Of a stretch of DNA of 28,549 bases, positions 19,831 through 27,565 are shown in pieces. The first letter of the stretch is position 1. Each line of letters starts with the position of its first letter. Where the stretch lies: the IMG/VR virus record IMGVR_UViG_3300027833_001691, positions 1 to 28,549 of that record. One strand, written 5' to 3'. Under the pieces are notes generated by a model, which did not search any database, was not told where the DNA came from, and was given only the letters and a program-made list of their open reading frames with translations. The stretch is from a virus. The translations under genes and the position numbers were made by a program.

Positions 19831-22137
19831 ATGTCAAATGGTATCTACATCGTAAAACGAGACGGCGCTAAAGAACCAATTAATATTAATAAAATTCACA
19901 AGGTAGTAGAACATGCATGTGAAGGTTTAGCTGGCGTAAGTAGTAGCCAGATTGAGATGAATGCTAACTTACAGTTTTATGATGGCATGACTAGTGGAGA
20001 GATTCAAGAAGTTTTAGTGCGTAGTGCTAATGACCTTATCTCATTAGATGCACCTAACTATCAATATGCTGCGGCACGTTTGTTAAGTTACGGTTTGTAC
20101 AAGCAAGTGTTTGGAGAGTTCTTAGCAATTCCATTCAAAGAAATTATTCAAAAGAATATTGATCGCGGGTTATATGACCCTGCGATTTTTGAGTCTTATA
20201 CTGATGAAGAGATTGCATCATTAGACAGTTACATTAAACATAAGCGTGATGAAAACTTTACCTATGCAGGCATGCGTCAAGTAGTTGACAAGTATCTAGT
20301 ACAGGATCGTTCATCAGGTGAATTGTTTGAAACTCCTCAGTTTATGTATATGATGATTGCAGCAACATTGTTTGCTAACTATCCAGCAGAAACACGTATG
20401 CATTACGTAAGGAGATACTACGATGCGACCTCACTTTTTAAAGTTAATATCCCAACGCCAGTCATGGCCGGAGTCAGAACGCCTGTGCGACAGTTTGCTT
20501 CGTGTGTCCTTGTTGATAGTGATGACACCCTTGATAGTATCTTCGCAAGCGATATGTCGATTGGTAGATACACAGCACAAAGAGCGGGTATCGGCATCAA
20601 TGCAGGACGCATCAGAGGCGTCAATGCAAGAATCAGAGGCGGAGAAGTAGCACACACAGGCATTGTTCCGTTCCTAAAGAAGTTCGAAGCAACTGTACGT
20701 TGTTGTACACAGAATGGTGTACGTGGCGGCAGTGCAACTACACACTTCCCTTTTTGGCATCAAGAGATCGAAGACATCCTTGTGCTAAAGAACAACAAAG
20801 GTACTGAAGACAATCGTGTACGTAAGCTAGACTATTCAATTCAGCTTAACAAAACTATGTATGAAAGGCTTTTATCCGGCGGCGATATAACTCTTTTCTC
20901 GCCACACGATGTACCAGGTCTTTACGAAGCATACTTTGGCGATGCTGACAAGTTCCAAGAACTATATGAGAAGTACGAACGTGCAACTAGCATAAAGAAA
21001 CGTTCTATCCCAGCTATGGAATTGTTTTCTGCGTTGATCAAAGAACGTGCAGAAACAGGACGCATTTATATTATGAATGTTGATCACTGTAATACACACA
21101 GCTCATTCAAAGACAAAGTATACATGAGTAACTTGTGTCAAGAGATTACACTACCAACTAAGCCACTACAACACATTGATGACGAAGAAGGCGAAATTGC
21201 ATTGTGTATCCTAAGTGCTATTAACGTAGGCACAATTAGATCACTAGACGACTTGGAAGAACTATGTGAACTGGCAGTAAGAGCACTAGAAGAAATTATT
21301 GACTATCAACGCTACCCAATCAAAGCGGCAGAGATTAGCACAAAAGCAAGACGCTCACTAGGTGTAGGCTACATTGGTCTAGCACATTACCTTGCTAAGA
21401 ATCATTCACAGTATAGTGATTCAAAATCTTGGCAACTAGTACATGACTTAACAGAAGCTTTCCAATACTATCTATTACGTGCCAGCAACAAATTAGCGCA
21501 GGAGAGAGGTGCTTGTGAGTACTTCCACCGCACTAAATACAGCGACGGCATCCTTCCTATTGATACATATAAAAAGGATGTAGATACAATAGTGGAGAAC
21601 AAATTAAACTATGATTGGGATAGTTTACGATCTGACATCAAGGAACACGGACTACGGCACTCAACGTTGTCCGCACAAATGCCTTCGGAGAGCTCGTCCG
21701 TTGTGTCGAACGCAACAAACGGAATTGAACCACCTCGAGGCTACTTGTCCGTTAAGAAGTCAAAGAAAGGACCTCTTAAACAGATTGTTCCACAGTATCA
21801 AACTCTAAAGAACCACTACACATTGCTTTGGGATATGCCAAGCAACGAAGGTTATACAAATGTAGTAGCTGTTATGCAGAAGTTCTTTGACCAAGCAATT
21901 AGTGGCAACTGGAGTTATAATCCTACACACTTCCCAGACAACGAAGTGCCGATGAGTGTAATGATTAAAGACTTGCTTACAACTTACAAGTTAGGTTGGA
22001 AGACTAGTTACTATCAAAACACGTATGATTATAAAACTGATCCAAGTGAACTAGAAGATGACAAACCGTTAGAGGCACTTCCACAAAGAGAAGACTTTGA
22101 CACAGAAGAAGAATATTGCGAGGCATGCGCAATTTAG
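19831..22137 (+). CDS. nrdA: Class Ia ribonucleotide reductase, large subunit (NrdA)
   Basis: A 768-aa protein from ATG 19831 (MSNGIYIVKRDG), with GGAGAG 7 nt upstream; an upstream ATG at 19816 has no ribosome site. The N-terminal ~90 residues form an ATP cone for allosteric control. Active-site residues match E. coli NrdA: C225, N434, C436 (NLCQE, E438) and C459 (ALCILSA). GWKTSYYQNTYD has the two radical-transfer tyrosines, and the C-terminus ends in CEACAI for thioredoxin/glutaredoxin reduction. It makes dNDPs from NDPs for phage DNA synthesis, together with NrdB and the glutaredoxin downstream. Confidence 0.96.
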   Translation: MSNGIYIVKRDGAKEPININKIHKVVEHACEGLAGVSSSQIEMNANLQFYDGMTSGEIQEVLVRSANDLISLDAPNYQYAAARLLSYGLYKQVFGEFLAIPFKEIIQKNIDRGLYDPAIFESYTDEEIASLDSYIKHKRDENFTYAGMRQVVDKYLVQDRSSGELFETPQFMYMMIAATLFANYPAETRMHYVRRYYDATSLFKVNIPTPVMAGVRTPVRQFASCVLVDSDDTLDSIFASDMSIGRYTAQRAGIGINAGRIRGVNARIRGGEVAHTGIVPFLKKFEATVRCCTQNGVRGGSATTHFPFWHQEIEDILVLKNNKGTEDNRVRKLDYSIQLNKTMYERLLSGGDITLFSPHDVPGLYEAYFGDADKFQELYEKYERATSIKKRSIPAMELFSALIKERAETGRIYIMNVDHCNTHSSFKDKVYMSNLCQEITLPTKPLQHIDDEEGEIALCILSAINVGTIRSLDDLEELCELAVRALEEIIDYQRYPIKAAEISTKARRSLGVGYIGLAHYLAKNHSQYSDSKSWQLVHDLTEAFQYYLLRASNKLAQERGACEYFHRTKYSDGILPIDTYKKDVDTIVENKLNYDWDSLRSDIKEHGLRHSTLSAQMPSESSSVVSNATNGIEPPRGYLSVKKSKKGPLKQIVPQYQTLKNHYTLLWDMPSNEGYTNVVAVMQKFFDQAISGNWSYNPTHFPDNEVPMSVMIKDLLTTYKLGWKTSYYQNTYDYKTDPSELEDDKPLEALPQREDFDTEEEYCEACAI

Positions 22138-22140
22138 TGG

Positions 22141-22169
22141 TTGACACTATCACCGTGATAGTGTACAAT
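22141..22169 (+). promoter_or_regulatory. Strong sigma70-like promoter with long inverted repeat (operator) before nrdB
   Basis: TTGACA (22141-22146), 17 nt, TACAAT (22164-22169). The sequence 22144-22164 is a perfect dyad with 10-bp arms (ACACTATCAC, mirrored) around a single C. It fills the entire spacer and enters both hexamers, so a bound protein would block RNA polymerase. The outer arm ACACTAT resembles half of an NrdR box, but the spacing is 5 bp longer than the usual 16-bp box. Confidence 0.85.
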
Positions 22170-22193
22170 AATAAAGTATAAGGAAAGTAAGAG

Positions 22194-23297
22194 ATGGCAA
22201 AAACAGTTTTTAATAAAGAAAAAGTAGACTTCACTAAACAGAATATGTTCTTTGGTGCAGATCAAAATACACAGCGTTACGATACATTTCGTTTCCCAGT
22301 GTTTGACAAACTTAATCAAACAATGCTTGGTTACTTTTGGAGACCTGAAGAAGTAAGTCTACAAAAAGATAGAGCTGACTTTGCAAACTTCCGTCCAGAG
22401 CAGAAGCACATCTTTACTTCCAACTTGAAATATCAAACCTTACTTGACAGTGTCCAAGGACGTGGTCCATGTTTAGCATTTTTGCCGCATGTTTCGCTTC
22501 CTGAACTAGAAGGTTGCATTGTTACTTGGGATTTCTTTGAAACAATCCACTCACGTAGCTACACACACATTATGAAGAATGTGTACGCTGACCCGTCAGA
22601 AGTGTTTGATACTATCTTAGATGATGAAAAGATCATTGCAAGAGCTACAAGTGTAACTAAACATTATGATGCCTTTACAGAAGCTGCTGATGCATATACG
22701 CATCGCAACGAAGGTAACATGCGAGATGTTAAGAAGAAACTTTATCTTGCTATGCAAACTGTCAACATCTTAGAAGGTTTGCGTTTTTACGTATCATTTG
22801 CATGTACATTTGCTTTTGGCGAATTAAAACTAATGGAAGGCTCTGCAAAGATTATTTCATTAATTGCTCGTGACGAAGCACAACACCTAGCACTAAGCAC
22901 ACATATTTTAAAGTTGTGGGCACAAGGCAAAGACGATCCAGAAATGGCAAGTGTTGCTAAAGAGTGTCAGGAAGAAGTATATGACTTATGGCGTGAATGT
23001 GTTGCAGAAGAAAAAGATTGGGCTGACTATCTATTTAAAGATGGTTCAATTATTGGATTAAATGAAACACTATTGCATCAGTATGTAGAATACATTGCAA
23101 ATCGTAGACTGAAGGCGCTGGGCATGAACGCAATATTTGATGCTCCAGTAAATACTAACCCGCTACCATGGACACAGCATTGGCTATCTAGCTCAGGCTT
23201 GCAAGTTGCACCGCAGGAGACAGAAGTCGAATCTTATATTATTGGTGGCATTAAACAAGACGTTGATGAAAACAGTCTAAAAGGATTCAGCTTATAA
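22194..23297 (+). CDS. nrdB: Class Ia ribonucleotide reductase, small subunit (NrdB)
   Basis: A 367-aa radical-generating subunit. Metal ligands and the radical Tyr line up with E. coli NrdB: D85, E116, H119 (FFETIHSRSYTHI) and Y123. LIARDEAQHLAL carries the second Glu/His pair. It is a tyrosyl-radical type, not the phenylalanine Mn/Fe form. AAGGAAAG precedes ATG 22194. Unlike nrdA it has its own early-type promoter with a dyad. Its stop overlaps the glutaredoxin start (TAATG). Confidence 0.96.
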   Translation: MAKTVFNKEKVDFTKQNMFFGADQNTQRYDTFRFPVFDKLNQTMLGYFWRPEEVSLQKDRADFANFRPEQKHIFTSNLKYQTLLDSVQGRGPCLAFLPHVSLPELEGCIVTWDFFETIHSRSYTHIMKNVYADPSEVFDTILDDEKIIARATSVTKHYDAFTEAADAYTHRNEGNMRDVKKKLYLAMQTVNILEGLRFYVSFACTFAFGELKLMEGSAKIISLIARDEAQHLALSTHILKLWAQGKDDPEMASVAKECQEEVYDLWRECVAEEKDWADYLFKDGSIIGLNETLLHQYVEYIANRRLKALGMNAIFDAPVNTNPLPWTQHWLSSSGLQVAPQETEVESYIIGGIKQDVDENSLKGFSL

Positions 23298-23551
23298 TGA
23301 GTATTGAAATATTCGGCAAACCACAGTGTCCGTTTTGCGACAAAGCAAAGGCTTTTTGTGAAACACGACAGCTACCATACACATACAAATCACTTGGTAC
23401 TGACTACACTAAAGAACAACTCCTAGAGAGTTTTCCGGGTGCTAGAACAGTGCCGCAGATTCGTATTAACGGTGAGAACATTGGCGGATATGATAAATTA
23501 GCTGCATACATTGAAGACACTGGATACAACGGAACAGGATATACATTATAA
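23297..23551 (+). CDS. Glutaredoxin
   Basis: An 84-aa, single-domain glutaredoxin with active site CPFC (11-14), the cis-proline TVP (51-53) and GGY (63-65) for glutathione binding. It would re-reduce the C-terminal cysteines of NrdA (T4 NrdC-like role). It is coupled to nrdB by TAATG, and to the next gene in the same way. The length is standard. Confidence 0.93.
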   Translation: MSIEIFGKPQCPFCDKAKAFCETRQLPYTYKSLGTDYTKEQLLESFPGARTVPQIRINGENIGGYDKLAAYIEDTGYNGTGYTL

Positions 23552-23841
23552 TGTTAATAGAAGCACCATATACAGTTGGAGACACAGTGTCTCTAAAACT
23601 AAGTTCAGGCGAAGAAATTGTAGCAAGACTTGAAGCAGAAAGCGACAAGGCTTATACAGTAAGAAAGCCAATGGTACTTATTGCAGGAGAAAAAGGACTA
23701 GGATTAGCCCCTTTTATGTTCTCAGTAAGTCCAGATGGCAAATTTAACTTGCAAGCAACTTCAGTAAGTTGTGTAGCAAAAACAGAAGCAGAAATTGGGA
23801 AACAATATGTTGCCCAAACATCAGGCATAGCAATCACTTAA
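23551..23841 (+). CDS. Sm-like-fold conserved marine phage protein
   Basis: A 96-aa protein. PYTVGDTVSLKLSSGEEIVARLEAES followed by AYTVRKPMVLI gives strand patterns of an Sm/LSm barrel (GxxVxxxLxxGxxxxGxxxxx). It is frequently found in marine T4-like phages near RNR genes, as far as I recall, and has no known function. An Sm-like fold would point to RNA binding; this is inference. It is coupled to glutaredoxin by overlap. Confidence 0.65.
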   Translation: MLIEAPYTVGDTVSLKLSSGEEIVARLEAESDKAYTVRKPMVLIAGEKGLGLAPFMFSVSPDGKFNLQATSVSCVAKTEAEIGKQYVAQTSGIAIT

Positions 23842-23854
23842 AGGAGAAAAAGGC

Positions 23855-24031
23855 ATGACCAATCACGAAGAAATCGTACAAGCATTTAACAACTACCTAA
23901 CAGAACACGACACGTTCGAAGGTAAAGGCATTAAAGCCTCAGCGGCAAGAGCACGTAAAGCACTAGGTGACTTAGGTAAGTTATCTAAAGAGCGCCGTAA
24001 AGAAATCCAAGAAAAAAAGAACAGTATGTAG
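23855..24031 (+). CDS. 58-aa basic, histone-H1/Hc1-like protein
   Basis: A 58-aa frame with AAGGAG 8 nt before ATG 23855. It reads MTNHEEIVQAFNNYLTEHDTF and then KGIKASAARARKALGDLGKLSKERRKEIQEKK. The Lys/Arg-rich repeating helix (SAARARKAL..L.KL..ERRKEI) looks like the short histone-like Hc1 proteins found in bacteria and phages. It probably binds DNA. Confidence 0.65.
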   Translation: MTNHEEIVQAFNNYLTEHDTFEGKGIKASAARARKALGDLGKLSKERRKEIQEKKNSM

Positions 24032-24042
24032 GAGTTATTCAT

Positions 24043-24201
24043 ATGTGGGAATATTGGTGTAAAGCCATAGGCCAAAAAGCATATGATGACAACAACCGAG
24101 CAGATGCAGTAGCACTTATCCGAACTGGCTGGGTGCTACTTCATGTTGCAACATGCTCAATGATCATTATAGGTAATGGCAGAACTATGGGGTGGTGGTG
24201 A
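24043..24201 (+). CDS. 52-aa membrane-associated protein
   Basis: A 52-aa frame, MWEYWCKAIGQKAYDDNNRAD, followed by a hydrophobic segment (about residues 29-44, GWVLLHVATCSMIIIG) and a WW end. AGGAG lies 8 nt before ATG 24043. The start codon of the next gene (GTG 24198) overlaps its TGA stop. Family not recognised. Confidence 0.6.
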   Translation: MWEYWCKAIGQKAYDDNNRADAVALIRTGWVLLHVATCSMIIIGNGRTMGWW

Positions 24202-24473
24202 TACGTTACTTCTTAGGATCTTGTGAATATAAATGGTCACACGCAGATACTCGTAATGAGCAAATCTGGATTCGTCGAGAATTAGGAGACGATCTTTACA
24301 AGACTGTAGAGTCTAATAATTGGGAATGGAAACTATTACGTAGTGGTAGTCAAACTATGCCTAATGATATCTATTGTCGTTGTGACATTTATGTAGATTT
24401 ACCAGGTTCTAAAGAAGCAACACTATTTGTACTTAAATACCCTAGAATAAAACTAGTGGAGGTACTAACATGA
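24198..24473 (+). CDS. Hypothetical protein
   Basis: A 91-aa protein, MIRYFLGSCEYKWSHADTRNE, from GTG 24198, which overlaps the TGA upstream (GTGA); two other GTG codons 3 and 6 nt earlier are possible. It has alternating strands and helices (WIRRELGDDLYKTVE, WEWKLLRSGSQ, CDIYVDLPGSKEATLFVLKY), suggesting a small alpha/beta domain. Family not recognised. Confidence 0.6.
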   Translation: MIRYFLGSCEYKWSHADTRNEQIWIRRELGDDLYKTVESNNWEWKLLRSGSQTMPNDIYCRCDIYVDLPGSKEATLFVLKYPRIKLVEVLT

Positions 24474-24667
24474 TGTGGGTTGATTATACTATTAACAGTA
24501 TACCAGGTGGCAAAGGCTTCAAAGTTGAAGGTGATACACCAACTGAAGTAATGGACAAAGGTTTGTACAAACCAGGTGATGTCTTTATTGTAAACGAAAG
24601 CGGTTGGCTAGTAAAAACAGACGAACTAACTACCCTAGTAAAGAAATACGAACATGAACGTAAGTGA
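24470..24667 (+). CDS. Small hypothetical protein
   Basis: A 65-aa protein, MMWVDYTINSIPGGKGFKVEG, from ATG 24470 that overlaps the TGA upstream. The sequence YKPGDVFIVNESGWLVKTDELTTLVKKYEHERK has a small beta barrel-like core. It overlaps the next gene by 14 nt. Function unknown. Confidence 0.6.
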   Translation: MMWVDYTINSIPGGKGFKVEGDTPTEVMDKGLYKPGDVFIVNESGWLVKTDELTTLVKKYEHERK

Positions 24668-24959
24668 AGGTGATAAAGCTGTAATTGTGTTTTCAGTAAA
24701 TCCTGCAAACATCGGACGCATTGTAAATGTAGCAGAGTACATTGGTAAGTTTAGTGAACGAGAAATGTTTCAGTTCAACGGAATGCAATGTATGGCTCCG
24801 GTTGCAGATCACTATTGGTGGGTTGAAGCAGACGACTTAACTATTATGTTAGGCCCAAGCCCAAGAGCATATATCGCTGATAGCTGGCTACGCAAACTTG
24901 TAGATCCAGATAAAAAAGTTTCAACTACAGCACAAAAAGAACTTGACATGTTTAACTAA
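24654..24959 (+). CDS. Hypothetical protein
   Basis: A 101-aa protein, MNVSEGDKAVIVFSVNPANIGRIV, starting within the preceding gene. The opening (GDKAVIVFS... IGRIVNVAEYIG) resembles a small beta-barrel (KOW/SH3-like) domain. Later HYWWVEADDLTIMLGPSPRAYIADSWLRKLVDP is a recurring phage pattern, as I recall it. No function known. Its stop lies 6 nt before the late promoter of the tmRNA. Confidence 0.65.
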   Translation: MNVSEGDKAVIVFSVNPANIGRIVNVAEYIGKFSEREMFQFNGMQCMAPVADHYWWVEADDLTIMLGPSPRAYIADSWLRKLVDPDKKVSTTAQKELDMFN

Positions 24960-24965
24960 ACGTGT

Positions 24966-24973
24966 TATAAATA
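24966..24973 (+). promoter_or_regulatory. T4-type late promoter of the tmRNA
   Basis: An exact TATAAATA. The predicted start (about 24979) lies a few bases before the 5' part of the acceptor piece, with no protein gene in between, so the tmRNA would be a late transcript. Confidence 0.7.
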
Positions 24974-24978
24974 GTATG

Positions 24979-25264
24979 TAACGTTGAAGCAATTCAAACG
25001 CTATACTGGACCCGGGGGCGGTACCCGGCGGCTCCACCATAAACACATTCTGCTAAGTGTATAGCACTAAGCAACAGATCTGATAAACTGGGAATGTGTT
25101 TATGATGGGGCCGAAATAGGATCGACAGGTAGTTAATAGAAGCGTGGAGTTATCCGGATGTAAGCACGGTTATCGCGAACGAAAACTATAATTGCAAATG
25201 AAAATTTCGCATTAGCGGCCTAGGCTGTTACGAGGTAGTTAGACCTTGTTACCAAACATAGCAG
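24979..25264 (+). ncRNA. ssrA: Permuted two-piece tmRNA (ssrA)
   Basis: The molecule is circularly permuted as in alphaproteobacteria. The acceptor piece comes first, ending in CGGCTCC-A-CCA (25029-25039); its T arm is CCGGG, a 7-nt loop, CCCGG. Then a spacer (25040-25106) with a 10-bp pair (25041-25050/25092-25101) is likely removed. The coding piece starts GGGGCCGAAAT (25107), whose first seven bases pair with the acceptor strand to form the 7-bp stem; GAAATAGGATCGAC is the conserved coding-piece start. GCTAT (25000-25004) pairs with ATAGC (25258-25262), joining the two pieces. Together with SmpB it rescues stalled ribosomes. Confidence 0.93.
25194..25223 (+). other. tmRNA tag reading frame (ANENFALAA)
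   Basis: GCA AAT GAA AAT TTC GCA TTA GCG GCC TAG encodes ANENFALAA. The ALAA end is the normal degron read by ClpXP-type proteases, and the A-N-E/D-N start is the proteobacterial norm. The exact resume codon is inferred from family pattern. Confidence 0.88.
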
Positions 25265-25292
25265 GAAAAGGCACTTCGGTGTCTTTTCTTTT
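25265..25292 (+). terminator. Rho-independent terminator of the tmRNA
   Basis: GAAAAGGCAC-TTCG-GTGTCTTTTC with one G-U pair, a stable UUCG loop and a T-run. Its last T residues overlap the -35 of the next promoter. Confidence 0.85.
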
Positions 25293-25378
25293 GACAGATC
25301 ACTCTCCTTGTGTTAGTATAAATAATCAGTAGGCAACGTCGAGCCTACCTTTAACGTGAGCGCCGTGGTAAAAACGGC
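25291..25378 (+). promoter_or_regulatory. Early/late double promoter and structured leader of the PiT gene
   Basis: TTGACA (25291-25296), 17 nt, TAGTAT (25314-25319), overlapped by a late box TATAAATA (25317-25324). The leader folds as two hairpins: GTAGGC/GCCTAC (25329-25334/25343-25348) and GCCGT/ACGGC (25362-25366/25374-25378), just before AGAGGAG. This may be a control element (phosphate-related or other), but no known riboswitch is recognised. Confidence 0.6.
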
Positions 25379-25395
25379 AAGCAGAGGAGAAACTA

Positions 25396-26355
25396 ATGGA
25401 CGCACTCACCTTATGGAGCCTAGTCGGGTTCCTATTCGCGGCATACGCTGTGATAGCAAATGATTCAGTACAAACTCTCGGTACTTGGATGGCATCAAAC
25501 AATGAGAGATTTACTTATAAGACATTATGGATTGCGGCAAGCGCAGTTCTACTAGCCACACTATGGTATGGCTGGCACGTAAATGGTGGAGACATCAGTT
25601 ACGGACGACTAAACAAGATCCCATGGCAAGAGGTACAATGGTATCATGCTATGGCACCGGGCATACTTGTTATACTAACACGTATGGGAGTTCCGGTATC
25701 AACTTCCTTCCTAGTGTTGAGTGCTTTCGCAAGTACCTTTGTGCTAGAAAAGATGTTGATGAAAAGCATAATGGGCTACGGCATCGCGGCAATGTTCGCA
25801 TACTTTGCTTGGTACTTTATTAGTAGAGTAATGGACGAAACAGCACCAGTCAAAGAACAACACAAAGACTATTGGCGTGTAGCACAGTGGGTAGCAACAG
25901 GAGGCTTGTGGTGGACTTGGTTGTCACATGACATGGCTAACATTGCTGTATTCCTTCCACGTGAAGTTCCACTGGACCTAATGGTACTGATCAGCTTTGT
26001 ATTTGTTATTGGTTTGTTCTTTATGTTTAGAGAACGAGGCGGCAAGATACAAAACATTGTACTAGAAAAGCACAACACAAGATATGTGCGTAGTGCTACA
26101 CTAATTGATCTATTCTATTGGTTGTGTTTGTACTTCTTCAAAGAGCTTAACGATATACCTATGTCAACTACTTGGGTGTTCGTTGGTATGCTTGCAGGAC
26201 GTGAACTTGCTATTGCAAGCTTCACAGGCAAGATGAAGTTCAAGAGTGTGTTTCCCTTAGTAGCACGAGACTTTCAGAAGATGATGATTGGCTTAGGTGC
26301 ATCAGTAGCAATTGTGCTATCGATACACTATATACTAATACCAAACGGATATTAA
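25396..26355 (+). CDS. PiT-family inorganic phosphate transporter-like protein
   Basis: A 319-aa polytopic membrane protein with about 8-9 hydrophobic segments. Two PiT-type repeats are visible: N-terminal AVIANDSVQTLGTWMASN (PiT signature ANDxxxTxGT) with GVPVSTSFLVLSAFAS (PVST), and C-terminal LSHDMANIAVFLPR with DIPMSTTWVFVGMLAG (PxSTT). Both signatures contain the Asp needed for cation and phosphate binding. It should bring inorganic phosphate into the cell with H+ or Na+. It is shorter than E. coli PitA (about 500 aa), because the central loop is short. Phosphate supply during infection fits its neighbour PRPP synthetase. Confidence 0.75.
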   Translation: MDALTLWSLVGFLFAAYAVIANDSVQTLGTWMASNNERFTYKTLWIAASAVLLATLWYGWHVNGGDISYGRLNKIPWQEVQWYHAMAPGILVILTRMGVPVSTSFLVLSAFASTFVLEKMLMKSIMGYGIAAMFAYFAWYFISRVMDETAPVKEQHKDYWRVAQWVATGGLWWTWLSHDMANIAVFLPREVPLDLMVLISFVFVIGLFFMFRERGGKIQNIVLEKHNTRYVRSATLIDLFYWLCLYFFKELNDIPMSTTWVFVGMLAGRELAIASFTGKMKFKSVFPLVARDFQKMMIGLGASVAIVLSIHYILIPNGY

Positions 26356-26361
26356 TTACAG

Positions 26362-26388
26362 GGGTGTGTTCGACGACACATCCTTTTC
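26362..26388 (+). terminator. Rho-independent terminator after the PiT gene
   Basis: GGGTGTGT (26362-26369), a 6-nt loop, ACACATCC (26376-26383) with one G-U pair, then TTTT. Confidence 0.75.
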
Positions 26389-26390
26389 TC

Positions 26391-26419
26391 TTGACTAGCC
26401 TGCGTAATAGTAGTATTAT
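26391..26419 (+). promoter_or_regulatory. Sigma70-like promoter of prs
   Basis: TTGACT (26391-26396), 17 nt, TATTAT (26414-26419). The AT-rich spacer and -10 region contain TAATA-gtag-TATTA and GTAATA...TATTAC inverted pairs (26404-26433) that could be operator half-sites. Confidence 0.7.
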
Positions 26420-26462
26420 ATAAGTATTATTACTTACAACAAAGGTCGGGACAAATTTGAAA

Positions 26463-27395
26463 ATGAAAATTATCGCAGGGAACGCTAACCCAACTTTAGC
26501 CCAAGAAATTGCAGACTATTCGTTTGCACCGTTATTGCCAACTAAAATTAGTACATTTGCAGATGGCGAAATAAGCGTAGAGTTTTTAGACAACATCAGA
26601 GGCGAGGATGTGTTTATTATACAAAGTACATCAACTCCTGTTAATGATAGTTTAATGGAACTGTTAATTATGATTGACGCTGCCAAGCGGTCAAGTGCTA
26701 AACGCATTACAGCAGTTATTCCATACTTTGGTTACGCACGTCAGGATCGTAAAAGCGCAAGTAGGACACCTATAACAGCAAAACTAGTTGCTAACTTGCT
26801 TACAACATCGGGTGCAGATAGAGTGCTTACGATGGACTTACACGCAGGACAGATTCAAGGCTTCTTTGATATTCCAGTTGATGACTTAACAAGCCGTTTA
26901 GTATTTGCTAAAGACATTAAACGTAATGTTATTATTGAAGATGGTACTGTATTTGTAAGTCCTGATGCAGGCGGTGTTGTTCGCGCTAGGAAGTTTGCAG
27001 ACATGTTCCACGCAGACATTGCTATAGTAGACAAGATGCGTCCTATGGCAGGTAGAAGTGAAGTCATGAACTTGATCGGCGATGTTAAAGGTAAACACGC
27101 CATTCTAGTTGATGACATCATTGACAGTGGTGGTACATTATGCAACGCAGCCAAAGCAATTATGGATGCAGGTGCATTGTCAGTTCGTGCATATATCACA
27201 CACGGCGTACTGTCAGGCGAAGCATGTAATAAGGTTGAAAAGAGTGTACTCACAGAACTAGTAGTTGCAGATACAATAAAGGATCATTGTCCTAAAAGTT
27301 GTAAAAAGACACGACAGGTTAGTGTTGCACCTTTGTTTGGTGAAGCTATTCGTCGCATAACTAACGAAGAGTCAGTAAGCAGTTTGTTTGGTTAA
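26463..27395 (+). CDS. prs: Ribose-phosphate pyrophosphokinase (PRPP synthetase)
   Basis: A 310-aa protein from ATG 26463 (MKIIAGN, the family N-terminus). A TTG at 26457, 6 nt after the GGTCGGG ribosome site, would add two residues and is also possible. Motifs: the catalytic-flexible [11 protein letters not shown] (91-101), [11 protein letters not shown] with D125/H127, KMRP (191-194) and the PRPP loop [11 protein letters not shown] (216-226). It makes PRPP from ribose-5-phosphate and ATP for nucleotide synthesis, and full length and all motifs suggest an active enzyme. It works alongside NrdA/NrdB. Confidence 0.95.
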   Translation: MKIIAGNANPTLAQEIADYSFAPLLPTKISTFADGEISVEFLDNIRGEDVFIIQSTSTPVNDSLMELLIMIDAAKRSSAKRITAVIPYFGYARQDRKSASRTPITAKLVANLLTTSGADRVLTMDLHAGQIQGFFDIPVDDLTSRLVFAKDIKRNVIIEDGTVFVSPDAGGVVRARKFADMFHADIAIVDKMRPMAGRSEVMNLIGDVKGKHAILVDDIIDSGGTLCNAAKAIMDAGALSVRAYITHGVLSGEACNKVEKSVLTELVVADTIKDHCPKSCKKTRQVSVAPLFGEAIRRITNEESVSSLFG

Positions 27396-27400
27396 TCTTA

Positions 27401-27442
27401 AAGAGTGTTGCTGAAGAGTGTTGCTGAAAAGTAACACTTTTT
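27401..27442 (+). terminator. Terminator with duplicated 5' arm
   Basis: AGTGTTGCT-GAAA-AGTAACACT (27417-27438) followed by T-rich sequence. The 13-mer AAGAGTGTTGCTG occurs twice in tandem (27401-27413 and 27414-27426), so either copy of the 5' arm could pair with the 3' arm. Confidence 0.7.
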
Positions 27443-27565
27443 CCTTTTGTGGGCTCATTCTTGCACAGAAAGAGTGCGTATTAGATAACTAATAGTGTGA
27501 AGCAAACAATTCCCACCCCAAAGCTCACATAGAAAAAACTAATATAATAATATAAGGAAGTAAAA

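Noticed and set aside
22144-22164. Calling the nrdB dyad an NrdR box
   Set aside because: The half-sites match, but the whole is 21 bp with a single centre base instead of the standard 16-bp box, and only one copy is present instead of two.
25175-25200. Second tag-like frame in the tmRNA (ANENYNCK)
   Set aside because: It lies in a different frame, ends in TGA after eight codons and lacks the ALAA degron; the ANENFALAA frame fits the family.
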